NCBI GenBank assembly: GCA_003176075.1 | Contig: PSRN01000240.1 | Coordinates: 1 to 9,637 of the forward strand | Direction of reading: 5' to 3' | Source: Bdellovibrio sp. | Lineage (GTDB): Bacteria; Bdellovibrionota; Bdellovibrionia; Bdellovibrionales; Bdellovibrionaceae | DNA: 9,637 bases | In this document: positions 1 through 7,824 of the stretch, piece after piece | Position numbering within the stretch: position 1 is the stretch's first letter | Layout of the letters: every line of letters begins with the position of its first letter | Notes under the pieces: model-generated | Seen by the model: only the letters and a program-made list of their open reading frames with translations | What the model was told of the DNA's origin: nothing | Database searches by the model: none | Translations under genes and position numbers: made by a program

Positions 1-5
1 CTGCC

Positions 6-1370
6 ATGAACTGGAGGAAGGTGAGCGGTGTTTTCTTTCTCTACCGGCATCTTCTGGTTCCCCTGGCGCTCTTCGCCCTCCGCTGGGCACGCCCCCTGGT
101 CAACTCAAAAACGCGAGAGCTCCTCGACGACAGGTCAAAGCCGCTGCCGCCACTCCCCAGAGACACCCGCGGCGCCACCGCCCACGCCGACACGCGAAAA
201 ACTTTGCTCGTTCATGCCGCAAGCGGTGAAATTGAATACGCCAAACCTGTGCTGCGAGCCGCGCGCCGGGAACACCCCGACTGGCGATTGGTCTTCAGTT
301 ACTTTTCACCCTCTTCGAAAAGGCTGCACCATGATCTGGAAGCGGACCTCGTTTGTCCGCTTCCCTGGGACGACAGAAAAAATGTGGCGGCCTTTCTGGA
401 TCACTTCGCGCCTGCCGCCGTTTTGATCGCACGCACTGACGTGTGGCCCGAATTTGCCTATCAATGCCGGCAGCACGGGATTCCCACGATTCTCTTTGCC
501 GCGACCTGGGCGCCCGGCAAGAAAAGCTCAGTGCTGCAGCGATTTGCCTTTGACCAGCTGACAGCTATTGCATGCGTTTCCGAAACCGATCAGCAAACCC
601 TCAAGGAACACACCACGACGCCGGTGATCGCGCTGGGTGACCCGCGCTTCGAGCAGGCCCTGTTCAGGCTGCGAAAGCCCAAGCCTTTAACAGTTCATAG
701 GGAGGACGACTCCGATCAAAGGAACGACGGCCCCAAGCGGCGCAAGATTATTGCGCTGGGATCAACGTGGGACGAGGATGATCGACTCTGGCTGCAGACC
801 CTGCGCGAATTTCCCCACGTGCGGCAAAGCTTTCGCTTTATTTGGGTGCCGCACGAACCGAGGCCGGCAAAAATCGCCTCTCTGACGGCTCAGCTGAAAA
901 GCCTGGAACTGCCGGCGGACCTCTACAGCCGAACCCGCGGTTGGCGGAGTCAGTTTCTGCTCGTTGATCAAGTCGGCGTGCTGGCGGAGCTTTACCGCTG
1001 GGCCGATTTTGCCTTTGTGGGCGGCTCGATGGCTCGCAAGGTTCACAGCGTGCTTGAACCCCTCGCTGCCGGCCTTCCCGTCTTGGTGGGGCCGTGCATC
1101 GCCAACAGCAGGGAGGCCCTGGAGTTTCAAAAGATATTCTTGCCTCCCGATGGAAGACCAGCAGTCACCGTGGTCCGCTCCGCGCAAGAGCTTGGCCAGG
1201 AGCTTGGCCAAGCCATCGCCAGCTACAAATTCACGCCAGAAGCGAAAGACCTACTGCAGCAAGAGGTCAACATGAGGAGTCATGCGACGGAAAACCTGAT
1301 GAATTTGCTATCAGATCTGAAAGTTTTTTTAGGATCCAGCTCTCTTGATCAAGAACGGACTAAACCCTGA
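6..1370 (+). CDS. waaA: Kdo transferase (3-deoxy-D-manno-octulosonic acid transferase, GT30 family)
   Basis: Probable WaaA/KdtA, which transfers Kdo from CMP-Kdo to the lipid A precursor at the cytoplasmic face of the inner membrane, the first step of LPS core assembly. Seen in the 454 residues: an N-terminal hydrophobic anchor (about 9-27) followed by basic residues; HAASGE at 70-75, where Glu75 matches the catalytic Glu of the family's SVSVGE motif; ARTDVWPEF (142-150), matching ETELWPN with Asp for Glu; ALGSTWDEDD (250-259), the GST motif opening the C-terminal Rossmann domain; VPHEP (281-285); and a nucleotide-sugar block GGSMARKVHSVLEPLAAGLPVLVGP (339-363) equivalent to the E. coli GGSLVERGGHNPLEP region. 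Length is close to the family's roughly 420 residues, with an extra charged linker near 225-246. The ATG at 6 is the first usable start; its ribosome binding site lies outside the window. The Kdo count (mono- or bifunctional) cannot be judged. Confidence 0.87.
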   Translation: MNWRKVSGVFFLYRHLLVPLALFALRWARPLVNSKTRELLDDRSKPLPPLPRDTRGATAHADTRKTLLVHAASGEIEYAKPVLRAARREHPDWRLVFSYFSPSSKRLHHDLEADLVCPLPWDDRKNVAAFLDHFAPAAVLIARTDVWPEFAYQCRQHGIPTILFAATWAPGKKSSVLQRFAFDQLTAIACVSETDQQTLKEHTTTPVIALGDPRFEQALFRLRKPKPLTVHREDDSDQRNDGPKRRKIIALGSTWDEDDRLWLQTLREFPHVRQSFRFIWVPHEPRPAKIASLTAQLKSLELPADLYSRTRGWRSQFLLVDQVGVLAELYRWADFAFVGGSMARKVHSVLEPLAAGLPVLVGPCIANSREALEFQKIFLPPDGRPAVTVVRSAQELGQELGQAIASYKFTPEAKDLLQQEVNMRSHATENLMNLLSDLKVFLGSSSLDQERTKP

Positions 1371-1526
1371 CAATCCATAAAGAAAACACTGACCTTTCGA
1401 TAAACACATTTTTATCCCTCTGATCAAACTTCTTTGTTATGAATGAGCCACTTACAACTCATCACTTCGCGCTCAAACGCTGGATCGGAAAGGCAAAATC
1501 TGTTTTCAGCGCAGCGGTCGAGGTTT

Positions 1527-1536
1527 GAAGAAGGGA
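1527..1536 (+). promoter_or_regulatory. Ribosome binding site that decides a TTG start
   Basis: The purine-rich run GAAGAAGGGA ends about six bases before TTG at 1542, an ideal Shine-Dalgarno spacing. The in-frame upstream ATG at 1443 has no such site (it is preceded by ctttgttatga). This supports starting the outer-membrane protein at 1542, which also places a standard signal peptide at the N-terminus. Confidence 0.6.
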
Positions 1537-1541
1537 ACCCA

Positions 1542-2777
1542 TTGAGAATCCCACAGCGACGCCTCCTGCAACTTTTCCTGCAACTTTCATTGGCCACGCT
1601 GGGTTTAACCTTTCAATTGGAGGCCATGGCTCAGAGCGTGGGCGGCTCTGCCCAAGTCGGTGCCTCCGGCACCTCCGCAGACGCCACGGGCAATTCTTCA
1701 ACTGAAAGCCTGTCCGTCAGCGAAACGCGGGCGGTTCGCGAAAAACCCGAGGTTTCGATGGCGATGAAGATGGAAGGGCGGTCTTACGCCAGTTCCCTGG
1801 CCGACCGCAAGGACGGTTCGGACGTCAAGATGCTCTTTGGCTTGCACTATCAACTGTCAACAATGACCGAGATCGTGGCCAACCCCTATGCCCGTTTCAA
1901 CTCCGGTTTTGTCCAGTCCGCCACCGCCACCAACGGCCGGGAAGCGACGTTTGGCCTGGAGGAGGGCGATTTACGCTTCAGTGATCAGAACTATTTCAAA
2001 GTGGCCGCCGGCGTCCTGAGGATGGCGGAATACCACTCTCCTCTGCTGGTTCACACGCCCCTTTCGGGTCTTTTGCTTTCAGCGAGCAGTGGCGAAAGGC
2101 AGGACTTGGCCGTTTCCCTCTTTGGTTATGGCGGCATCCCGGGATCGGCTAATTCGACCAGTGCTGGCGATAACAATAACAAGACCCCCAGTTATCTGTC
2201 GGCGGGAGTGCGGGTTCGCGGACAAATTTCATCGCTGAAGGGCTATGCGCAGGCGGCGCGCTTTCAGTACCAAAATCTTCCCCGCACGGTGGCCTCGGAT
2301 TCCACCACGCTCGGCAACACGGGCTACAACACCCAGAGCGGCTTTTCATCGGTGGACTTTTTGTTCGGCTACCAGGGTCTGGAATTGACCGCCGGTCTTG
2401 ATTGGCAGGCGATGACTTCTTTGCGCTACGGCCTTCGCCTGGCGAGCTTGTCGAACGGGCTTGCCCCCTCGGGTTACAATCGCGGCTACTCGATTGAGAA
2501 TAATCTCGCCTGGCAGATGAACGGCCAGTGGGAGTTTCTTCCCAATCTCACTTATTTTTTCATTGAACCGGATGCAACAGTCGCCAATTTCAATCATGAG
2601 GATTTTGGCACGGCTCGCGTGGGTTATAACTTGAAGTTGAATTTCAAGTACAAAAATCTTCTCACCTTTGGGGGGACACTCGGTGAAAGACGCGCAATTT
2701 ATGAAAATGATGTCGGTAGACTTGGTAACGACAAGTACGTGGGCGTTGTTTTGGAAACACTCAGTGCTGTCTTCTAG
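1542..2777 (+). CDS. Exported outer-membrane beta-barrel protein, function unknown
   Basis: The gene is not recognised as a named family. From the TTG start it encodes 411 residues. The N-terminus is a textbook signal peptide: basic RIPQRR, a hydrophobic core LLQLFLQLSLATLGLTF, and a likely cleavage at AMA|QS near residue 31. A Ser/Gly/Ala/Thr-rich stretch follows, then a long region of alternating polar and hydrophobic/aromatic residues with Gly turns, as in transmembrane beta-strands (for example VGYNLKLNFKYKNLLTFGGT near the end). The last residue is Phe (ETLSAVF), the usual C-terminal signal for BAM-dependent insertion. No cysteine was noticed in the mature part. An alternative start at ATG 1443 would add 33 residues before the signal peptide and lacks a ribosome binding site. 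The 3' end overlaps the following lipoprotein gene by about 14 bases, suggesting coupling and a shared outer-membrane role (inference). Porin or transporter activity is possible but not shown. Confidence 0.75.
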   Translation: MRIPQRRLLQLFLQLSLATLGLTFQLEAMAQSVGGSAQVGASGTSADATGNSSTESLSVSETRAVREKPEVSMAMKMEGRSYASSLADRKDGSDVKMLFGLHYQLSTMTEIVANPYARFNSGFVQSATATNGREATFGLEEGDLRFSDQNYFKVAAGVLRMAEYHSPLLVHTPLSGLLLSASSGERQDLAVSLFGYGGIPGSANSTSAGDNNNKTPSYLSAGVRVRGQISSLKGYAQAARFQYQNLPRTVASDSTTLGNTGYNTQSGFSSVDFLFGYQGLELTAGLDWQAMTSLRYGLRLASLSNGLAPSGYNRGYSIENNLAWQMNGQWEFLPNLTYFFIEPDATVANFNHEDFGTARVGYNLKLNFKYKNLLTFGGTLGERRAIYENDVGRLGNDKYVGVVLETLSAVF

Positions 2778-5700
2778 CCCTGTGCTGTCTCGCAAAGGAC
2801 AGACTTGGTGGCCGATCGCGCCGGTTTGTTTGGCGCGCATGGCCTGTTTTGCCCTTCTGGCGACGGGTTGCACGCTCCCATCACCTGGCGGCAAGCCTGA
2901 GGTCCCGCAAAGTTTTGTCTCTGGCCCCGTTGACAACGGGACGGGCAGTTTTTTTATCTCCAAATGGGAGTCCAATTTCACGGCGGCTGAAAATATGGAA
3001 GAACTGCCACTGCCGAAGTCACGCACCATCACTTGGACGGTTTGCCTCAAGGATCGAAAGAACGAAAAGGAAGTTAAAGAAATTCATTTCAATGTCTACG
3101 GTCCACAGGGGGGCGCACCGATCGCGAATGAACCGACCCGACCTGACGGCTGCATGAATTGGACTGAGGAAATCGCGATGAATCCGCTCGCCGATGAGAA
3201 ACATCTTCTCCTCGAGAGACGAATCGAAGCGGCCGAATTCCATCATGGATCGCAGAAAATTGGCGTCCTCGCCAACCCCTGGACGGGACAACAAATCGAC
3301 CCCACCAAGGGGCAAATCAAGCACGGCGTGGTCAGGGGCGAGCAAGTGCAACTTCACTTGCAGGGAAAGGGCTCGGATCAGCGGCCTCAGCCCCTGGTTC
3401 TGGAGGGCGTTCGCACCAATGTCATCCATCAAAAAGTGGACCAAGAAGGAGGCCATTACAAGCTGGAGATTTTTGGCAACCTCTATGTGCAGCGGAAGAA
3501 ACCTGAAGGCGACCTGCACAAGATTGAGCTGCCGGCGGCCAAAAACTTGCGGGCCACAATTCATCTGATGTGCCTGTATCAGTACGCCAAACAAGACCGG
3601 CCGGAAATCGGCATTATCGGTCGCTTTGAGACCCCTGGGGAATTTATCAGCGGCAATCAGATTCTATTTTCCCACGACCTGACATTGACTCACTATTGCG
3701 CCACCACCTCCACCTTGCTGATCGGACTCTCGGTGTCGGTCACTCCGCCGGCGACCTCACCGAACCCGCTCGCGCTCCTTGCAAGCTTTGAAAAGATTCT
3801 AGTGGGTGGAAATTCAGCCCATTTCACGGGACAGAGTTTTAGCATGCCCTATGGCGATTTTATCAAAAGGACTTCATCACCCGAATCCACTGGAGTCGCC
3901 GCCCCAAACGGCAAGCCGGCGATCCGAACGGTGAGTGAGTATCTGCAAGAACAGCCTCTGCTTTACATGAATAAAACGTTGCCGTCCGTTGCAGCGGAGA
4001 AGGAAGAATTTCTAGCCCGCCCCAACGTGAAAGTCTTGGACGTGGACCAAAAAGCTTATTTTCCTTTAATGAAAAAGTACGGCAGTCACGTGAGTAAGGT
4101 GGTCACAAGGTCCCCTGATTTTATTCGCAAGTATGGCATTGAAATGAAAAAAGCCGAGGTCAAGGCCTATCAGGCCAAGCCCACCGACAAAGGTTTCGCC
4201 AAAAATATGAGCCGCGAATACACGATCAAGGCTTGTTTTACACTGGGCATTGACCAGCAGTCCATTCGCAGCGTGAATGTGAATGTCACGCAAATCAACG
4301 GCATCAAATCCTTTGCCTCCACCGGTTCGGACGGCTGCATCGAATGGAAAGACAGCGTGGCTTTCAATTTCCTTACCACTGAATGCCGCAAGAAGTATGA
4401 ATTCACCGTCCATATGGACGCTTATGACTATACGGAAAATATTCCCGTTTACATCAACCCCTGGGAAACCGCCGGTTACACTTCGATGGACTCGCGCTGG
4501 TTCCCGCCGGATCAACCTGAAAGTGATCCCCGCGAACAGTGCGTGAAGGGGCAGACCAAAATCTTCTTTGACTACTATTACGGCGACTATATCGATCGCT
4601 TCCGCTACGGCGTGGATGAATATTTGGGACTTAAGCAGTTCAGAACCGCCAATCTGAATTTGCGCCCGAAATATGCTCCCCTCACCATGACCAAAGACTA
4701 TGGCGTTGATGACAAAACCCTGCCGCCGGGCAAATACCTTATGCGGTATGCAATCGTCGATCAGTTAATTGAGGATTATACAAAAGTTGCCGCGTTGAAG
4801 GATCATATTTATTTGATCGGCCGCGCGCTCATTGAGGTGCGCAGCAACGGATCCATTAACGACTTGGCGCCGATTGAAATTTCCAATGATGCCTTTCCAT
4901 CTCTATTGGGAAATAACCGTTTTATCGTGGAAATCATGCCGTTGAAGGATGAAGCGGCCCTGCTGATGTCGACCGGCGCCGGGGTGGACGATTTCCACTC
5001 GGCTAAGTATGAAGACTATGTCGACAAAGACACCAATATTGTTCCGGTTCCCTCGGTCGCACAGTGGCTCTTTGATAACCCCCGCGGCGGTATGCATAAC
5101 TTGGAAATCCCGAATTGGGACGGGACGTCCCTCGTTTTACATCTCGAAAAATATTTTATTCCTGAACAGGCCCGGGTTCGAAGGCAACAGGCGGCATCCT
5201 CCACCAAAGAAAGCATGGCCAAAGATGACGACTTGGAACTGCTTAATCTGAACGACAGGGCGAAAGTGCAAAACTTCGCCCAGACACTCGACGCGCACAA
5301 TGAATGGCCTGAAAGTGAAATTCAGGATCCGCAGGCTCTGTTTCAATCTTGGCTTGATGGAAAGGAGATGGACGCCATCGATGGTCGACGCCTATGCCGT
5401 TACTTTTTCCACAATCTCTGGAGAAAACCGCTGGGACCCGAAGGACTCGACGCTTACCCCCCTGACTATGCCAATGGGGACGGTGTGCCGCAATATTTGA
5501 GTCGGACCTGCGTGAACGAACTCGTCCGGAACGACTTCAACAAACTCATCGGGAACGACTTCCGATCCCCTTTTGATGTGCATTTCCATTATTTTGTGAA
5601 AAATCCCCAAATTATTCCGACGGAGATTTGTACCCAGCCACAAGACGGGCAACCGAAATCCTGTGATCGTCGAAATGTCCCGTTGCCTCAATTTGTCGAA

Positions 5701-6459
5701 TCTCTGGGTATTTCGGACGGCTTCGGTCTTTCCCGAAACTTTGGAAGTGGATATGGCTTTGATTTTGGAGGTAAGGTCAGATACATGGGAGCCGGGCCTG
5801 GATTTTCTTTTTTCATGGGCCACGTGACAGGATCCGGGCAGTCAGCGGGTTCAGGTTCAAGCCGCTCGCTTTCCAGCGATCGACTGAGTTTTCCGATCAT
5901 GGCTCAGGACGCGGAACGTTGCGTTTCGATTCAGTTAAATCCTCAATTATTTTTGGAAAAGAAACACAACTCGATTATCGGGGTCTACCGCTCTGAATAC
6001 GCTCGCTGGAGCCGGCAAGATCTGACGTACGAACAAACGATGAAGCTTCTTTCCCGCGGCATCTTGATTTGCCAGGGGCATACTGAAGGACATTCCATCA
6101 GCTTTATGGAAGATTACTTTTTTATTCGCGGTGGAAATGACAAACCCTTTGCTGTTGACACCAACAGTTCCGATTACATTAAGACCTGGTTTGCATCGCT
6201 TCGCGGACAAATCGACTACGCTGATTTCAGGCGCAACCTGAATCAAACTCTGGATTATCCAGCGAATGACTCTTCCAACTACGACGACCAGCGAACAGAT
6301 TTGAGCAAAATGCAGAGAGTCTTTAGGATTGGTTCTGGGACCCGGCCCGGTGTTCTGACCCGCTTGCACCCTTTGCCATTGTCCAATGCAAAGGTGCCGG
6401 ACTCACCGGCTTCGACTTCGCCGAGTCCACTACCCAGTAACCAATCGTTTGCAAACTAG
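2764..6459 (+). CDS. Very large lipoprotein with two copies of a Cys-Cys-Trp-NPW module
   Basis: Not recognised as a known family. GTG at 2764 is preferred: TTGGAAA lies 7-13 bases upstream, and it gives a 35-residue signal peptide ending LLATG|C, a lipobox with Cys36 as lipidated residue. In-frame ATGs at 2668 and 2701 and a GTG at 2782 are alternatives. With the 2764 start the product has 1,231 residues. Two diverged modules are visible at about residues 86-176 and 483-568: SR.x.T...C, then about 35 residues later DGC.x.W, then about 38 residues later NPW. The paired Cys suggest a disulfide in each extracytoplasmic, probably Ig-like module (inference). Around 985-1034 there is a Gly/aromatic/Ser-rich low-complexity stretch, and the C-terminal tail is Pro/Ser-rich. 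An IGR-containing segment after each module (IIGRFE, YLIGRA) hints that the duplication is longer. Overlap with the beta-barrel gene suggests both act together at the outer membrane. Confidence 0.85.
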   Translation: MLSSSPVLSRKGQTWWPIAPVCLARMACFALLATGCTLPSPGGKPEVPQSFVSGPVDNGTGSFFISKWESNFTAAENMEELPLPKSRTITWTVCLKDRKNEKEVKEIHFNVYGPQGGAPIANEPTRPDGCMNWTEEIAMNPLADEKHLLLERRIEAAEFHHGSQKIGVLANPWTGQQIDPTKGQIKHGVVRGEQVQLHLQGKGSDQRPQPLVLEGVRTNVIHQKVDQEGGHYKLEIFGNLYVQRKKPEGDLHKIELPAAKNLRATIHLMCLYQYAKQDRPEIGIIGRFETPGEFISGNQILFSHDLTLTHYCATTSTLLIGLSVSVTPPATSPNPLALLASFEKILVGGNSAHFTGQSFSMPYGDFIKRTSSPESTGVAAPNGKPAIRTVSEYLQEQPLLYMNKTLPSVAAEKEEFLARPNVKVLDVDQKAYFPLMKKYGSHVSKVVTRSPDFIRKYGIEMKKAEVKAYQAKPTDKGFAKNMSREYTIKACFTLGIDQQSIRSVNVNVTQINGIKSFASTGSDGCIEWKDSVAFNFLTTECRKKYEFTVHMDAYDYTENIPVYINPWETAGYTSMDSRWFPPDQPESDPREQCVKGQTKIFFDYYYGDYIDRFRYGVDEYLGLKQFRTANLNLRPKYAPLTMTKDYGVDDKTLPPGKYLMRYAIVDQLIEDYTKVAALKDHIYLIGRALIEVRSNGSINDLAPIEISNDAFPSLLGNNRFIVEIMPLKDEAALLMSTGAGVDDFHSAKYEDYVDKDTNIVPVPSVAQWLFDNPRGGMHNLEIPNWDGTSLVLHLEKYFIPEQARVRRQQAASSTKESMAKDDDLELLNLNDRAKVQNFAQTLDAHNEWPESEIQDPQALFQSWLDGKEMDAIDGRRLCRYFFHNLWRKPLGPEGLDAYPPDYANGDGVPQYLSRTCVNELVRNDFNKLIGNDFRSPFDVHFHYFVKNPQIIPTEICTQPQDGQPKSCDRRNVPLPQFVESLGISDGFGLSRNFGSGYGFDFGGKVRYMGAGPGFSFFMGHVTGSGQSAGSGSSRSLSSDRLSFPIMAQDAERCVSIQLNPQLFLEKKHNSIIGVYRSEYARWSRQDLTYEQTMKLLSRGILICQGHTEGHSISFMEDYFFIRGGNDKPFAVDTNSSDYIKTWFASLRGQIDYADFRRNLNQTLDYPANDSSNYDDQRTDLSKMQRVFRIGSGTRPGVLTRLHPLPLSNAKVPDSPASTSPSPLPSNQSFAN
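3019..3291 (+). repeat. Module copy 1 inside the lipoprotein (protein-level duplication)
   Basis: The encoded segment starts SRTITWTVC, has DGCMNW 36 residues after the first Cys, and ends at ANPW. It matches the copy at 4210-4467 at Cys94, Cys130, Trp133 and NPW171-173 (numbered from the 2764 start). The similarity is seen only at protein level; the DNA has diverged. Confidence 0.55.
4210..4467 (+). repeat. Module copy 2 inside the lipoprotein (protein-level duplication)
   Basis: The encoded segment starts SREYTIKAC, has SDGCIEW 34 residues after the first Cys, and ends at INPWE. Conserved positions with copy 1 are Cys491, Cys525, Trp528 and NPW565-567. The near-identical spacing of four landmarks is the evidence for common origin. 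Confidence 0.55.
5518..5565 (+). repeat. Two tandem 24-bp units coding ELVRNDFN / KLIGNDFR
   Basis: Two adjacent eight-codon units match at 18 of 24 bases, including an unbroken ggaacgacttc block in each. This is a small in-frame tandem duplication inside the lipoprotein gene that lengthens what is probably a helix. It may be simple slippage. Confidence 0.5.
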
Positions 6460-6468
6460 CACCGAATC

Positions 6469-6497
6469 TTGACATATTCGTCTTTTCGTCATGAAAT
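6469..6497 (+). promoter_or_regulatory. Sigma70-type promoter for the enoyl reductase gene
   Basis: A perfect -35 TTGACA (6469-6474) is followed after 17 bases by TGAAAT (6492-6497), four of six matches to TATAAT. Transcription would begin near 6504, leaving a leader of about 17 bases that carries the ribosome binding site. It lies just after the lipoprotein stop codon, so the reductase may be transcribed separately from the upstream genes. Confidence 0.5.
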
Positions 6498-6510
6498 CGC
6501 CGATTTCCGT

Positions 6511-6517
6511 GGGAGGT
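6511..6517 (+). promoter_or_regulatory. Ribosome binding site fixing the ATG at 6521
   Basis: GGGAGGT is a near-consensus Shine-Dalgarno, with four bases between GGGAGG and the ATG at 6521. The in-frame ATG at 6491 has no such site and falls inside the predicted promoter, so 6521 is the better start. Confidence 0.6.
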
Positions 6518-6520
6518 TTC

Positions 6521-7819
6521 ATGTCGAGTTATTATGCCATCCGTGAATTGCCCGGCAAAGGCCCCTTTTCTCGAGGGGATTATCTTGTCCTCTTTGGTGA
6601 GCTGTTCAGTCGCGGGTACGCCAATGGTCTTCTCAATATGGCAAAGCACCGAGGCCTTACCGTGGTGCGAACCACGGTGGGGCGGCGGGAAAAAGACAAC
6701 AGCTTGAGACCCCTCAATGCGGAAGAACTGGGGGCGATTGAAAAGCCCGTCATCAACGTTCCGTTGGAAGCGGGTTTTGACTTGGAAGCCGTGGATGGCC
6801 TTGATGCTTTTATCAACTGCCTGAAAGACGTGCGATCTTCGGAATGGGAAAATTTTGAGCTCAATGAAGGGCTGATGGAGAAAGCGATTCAGCAGGGCCG
6901 CGAGCGCCTGACAAAGCACGTGCGAAAGTTTGTCGCGGAGCTGGAACAGATCGTGCCCAAGGACAAGAATGTTTATTTCGCTCATCTGATGGCCGGGGGA
7001 GTCCCGCGGGCCCGCGCTGTCTTGGCGCCGATGAATCGAGTTTTCAAAGGCGTCGGCGAGCGCTTTTGTCCCAGTGAGAAATTCTGGAATTCGGGCCTTG
7101 GACGAATCGTCGCGCGTAATTTTTTGGAGGTTTCAGCCGAGTCATACGGCATCTTGCTGCGGGAGACGGCCTCCTTCCGCGAGGCCCGAAAATCGAAGGT
7201 TATCGCCTACTCCGGTTTCGGCTACCACGGCACGGAAGTACTGTTAAAGGATCGTTACACGTGGCAGAGCTACGCCCCCTATTTGCAAGGCTGGGCCAAG
7301 CTTCGACTGGAAGAAATCTCCAAAGAGTGGCACAAGATGGGTGTCAGAACCACGGTGTACAACTGCCCGGAAATTCTGACCCAGTCGTCGTCAATCTTTC
7401 AAGGTGTCGAGCTGCCGCTCTACCCGCTCCTTCGAGCCCTCAAGAGAGAAAGCCCGGATTCGCCGAGGACTGAAGCCATGTGGAACCACTGCCAGCGTCT
7501 TCTGAAGCCGGGAAAAGCCCTTTATGAGCTGATGGATCTTTGCGAGGCGGCGATACTCAGCCCTGAGGTTCGCTCGCAGAGCGTTTTTGAAAATTGGCCC
7601 CAACACAACAGTCCAAAGCAAATGGAAAGGCTTCTGAGCACTTCGGACGCGATCTTTGAGGCCCACCTGGACCTGAAGAACCTGGTCACCTTCCCGCTCA
7701 GTGAAATCGTTTTCTCCGCCTGCGGTCGTCTGATGATGAACGACGTGGGTTCCACGAGTTCGCCGGTGAGTTGGATCAACCACGATATTGTGGCCAAATG
7801 TTTTGCTGAGATGCAGTGA
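6521..7819 (+). CDS. Divergent FabV-like enoyl-ACP reductase (FabMG type)
   Basis: Probable NAD(P)H-dependent trans-2-enoyl-ACP reductase, which would catalyse the last step of the fatty-acid elongation cycle in the cytoplasm. The 432 residues show a cluster of FabV landmarks, as I recall that family: a beta-strand and Gly-rich turn near the N-terminus (YLVLFGELFSRGYANGL, about 21-37); IAYS at 228-231 (FabV has AYS); Tyr251-x8-Lys260 (YAPYLQGWAK), the FabV-type Y-x8-K catalytic spacing rather than the Y-x6-K of FabI; and TQSSSI...LPLYPLLRALK (287-308), matching FabV's TQASSAIP..PLYLSLL.KVMK. I also recall Bdellovibrio proteins annotated as the FabMG family with a very similar N-terminus; this name is less certain. 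FabV proteins are about 400 residues, so length fits. The N-terminal third is weakly similar and carries extra segments. Own promoter upstream; a long palindrome starts six bases after the stop. Confidence 0.78.
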   Translation: MSSYYAIRELPGKGPFSRGDYLVLFGELFSRGYANGLLNMAKHRGLTVVRTTVGRREKDNSLRPLNAEELGAIEKPVINVPLEAGFDLEAVDGLDAFINCLKDVRSSEWENFELNEGLMEKAIQQGRERLTKHVRKFVAELEQIVPKDKNVYFAHLMAGGVPRARAVLAPMNRVFKGVGERFCPSEKFWNSGLGRIVARNFLEVSAESYGILLRETASFREARKSKVIAYSGFGYHGTEVLLKDRYTWQSYAPYLQGWAKLRLEEISKEWHKMGVRTTVYNCPEILTQSSSIFQGVELPLYPLLRALKRESPDSPRTEAMWNHCQRLLKPGKALYELMDLCEAAILSPEVRSQSVFENWPQHNSPKQMERLLSTSDAIFEAHLDLKNLVTFPLSEIVFSACGRLMMNDVGSTSSPVSWINHDIVAKCFAEMQ

Positions 7820-7824
7820 CTCTT

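Noticed and set aside
1345..1374. Promoter TTGATC ... GACAAT for the barrel gene
   Set aside because: Both boxes match only four of six positions with 18-base spacing, and the -10 overlaps the waaA stop codon. Too weak to list; no other convincing promoter was seen in 1371-1526.
2346..3050. Long - strand ORF of 234 codons
   Set aside because: It lies opposite the barrel and lipoprotein genes, which have a signal peptide, a lipobox and coherent protein features. The antisense product has no recognisable features.
6396..6410. Small hairpin GCCGG-ACTCA-CCGGC as terminator of the lipoprotein gene
   Set aside because: It lies inside the coding region about 50 bases before the stop, the stem is five base pairs and no T-tract follows.
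6323..6985. Long - strand ORF of 220 codons
   Set aside because: It is antisense to the lipoprotein end and the reductase start, and crosses the predicted promoter. It looks like a shadow of the + strand codon bias.
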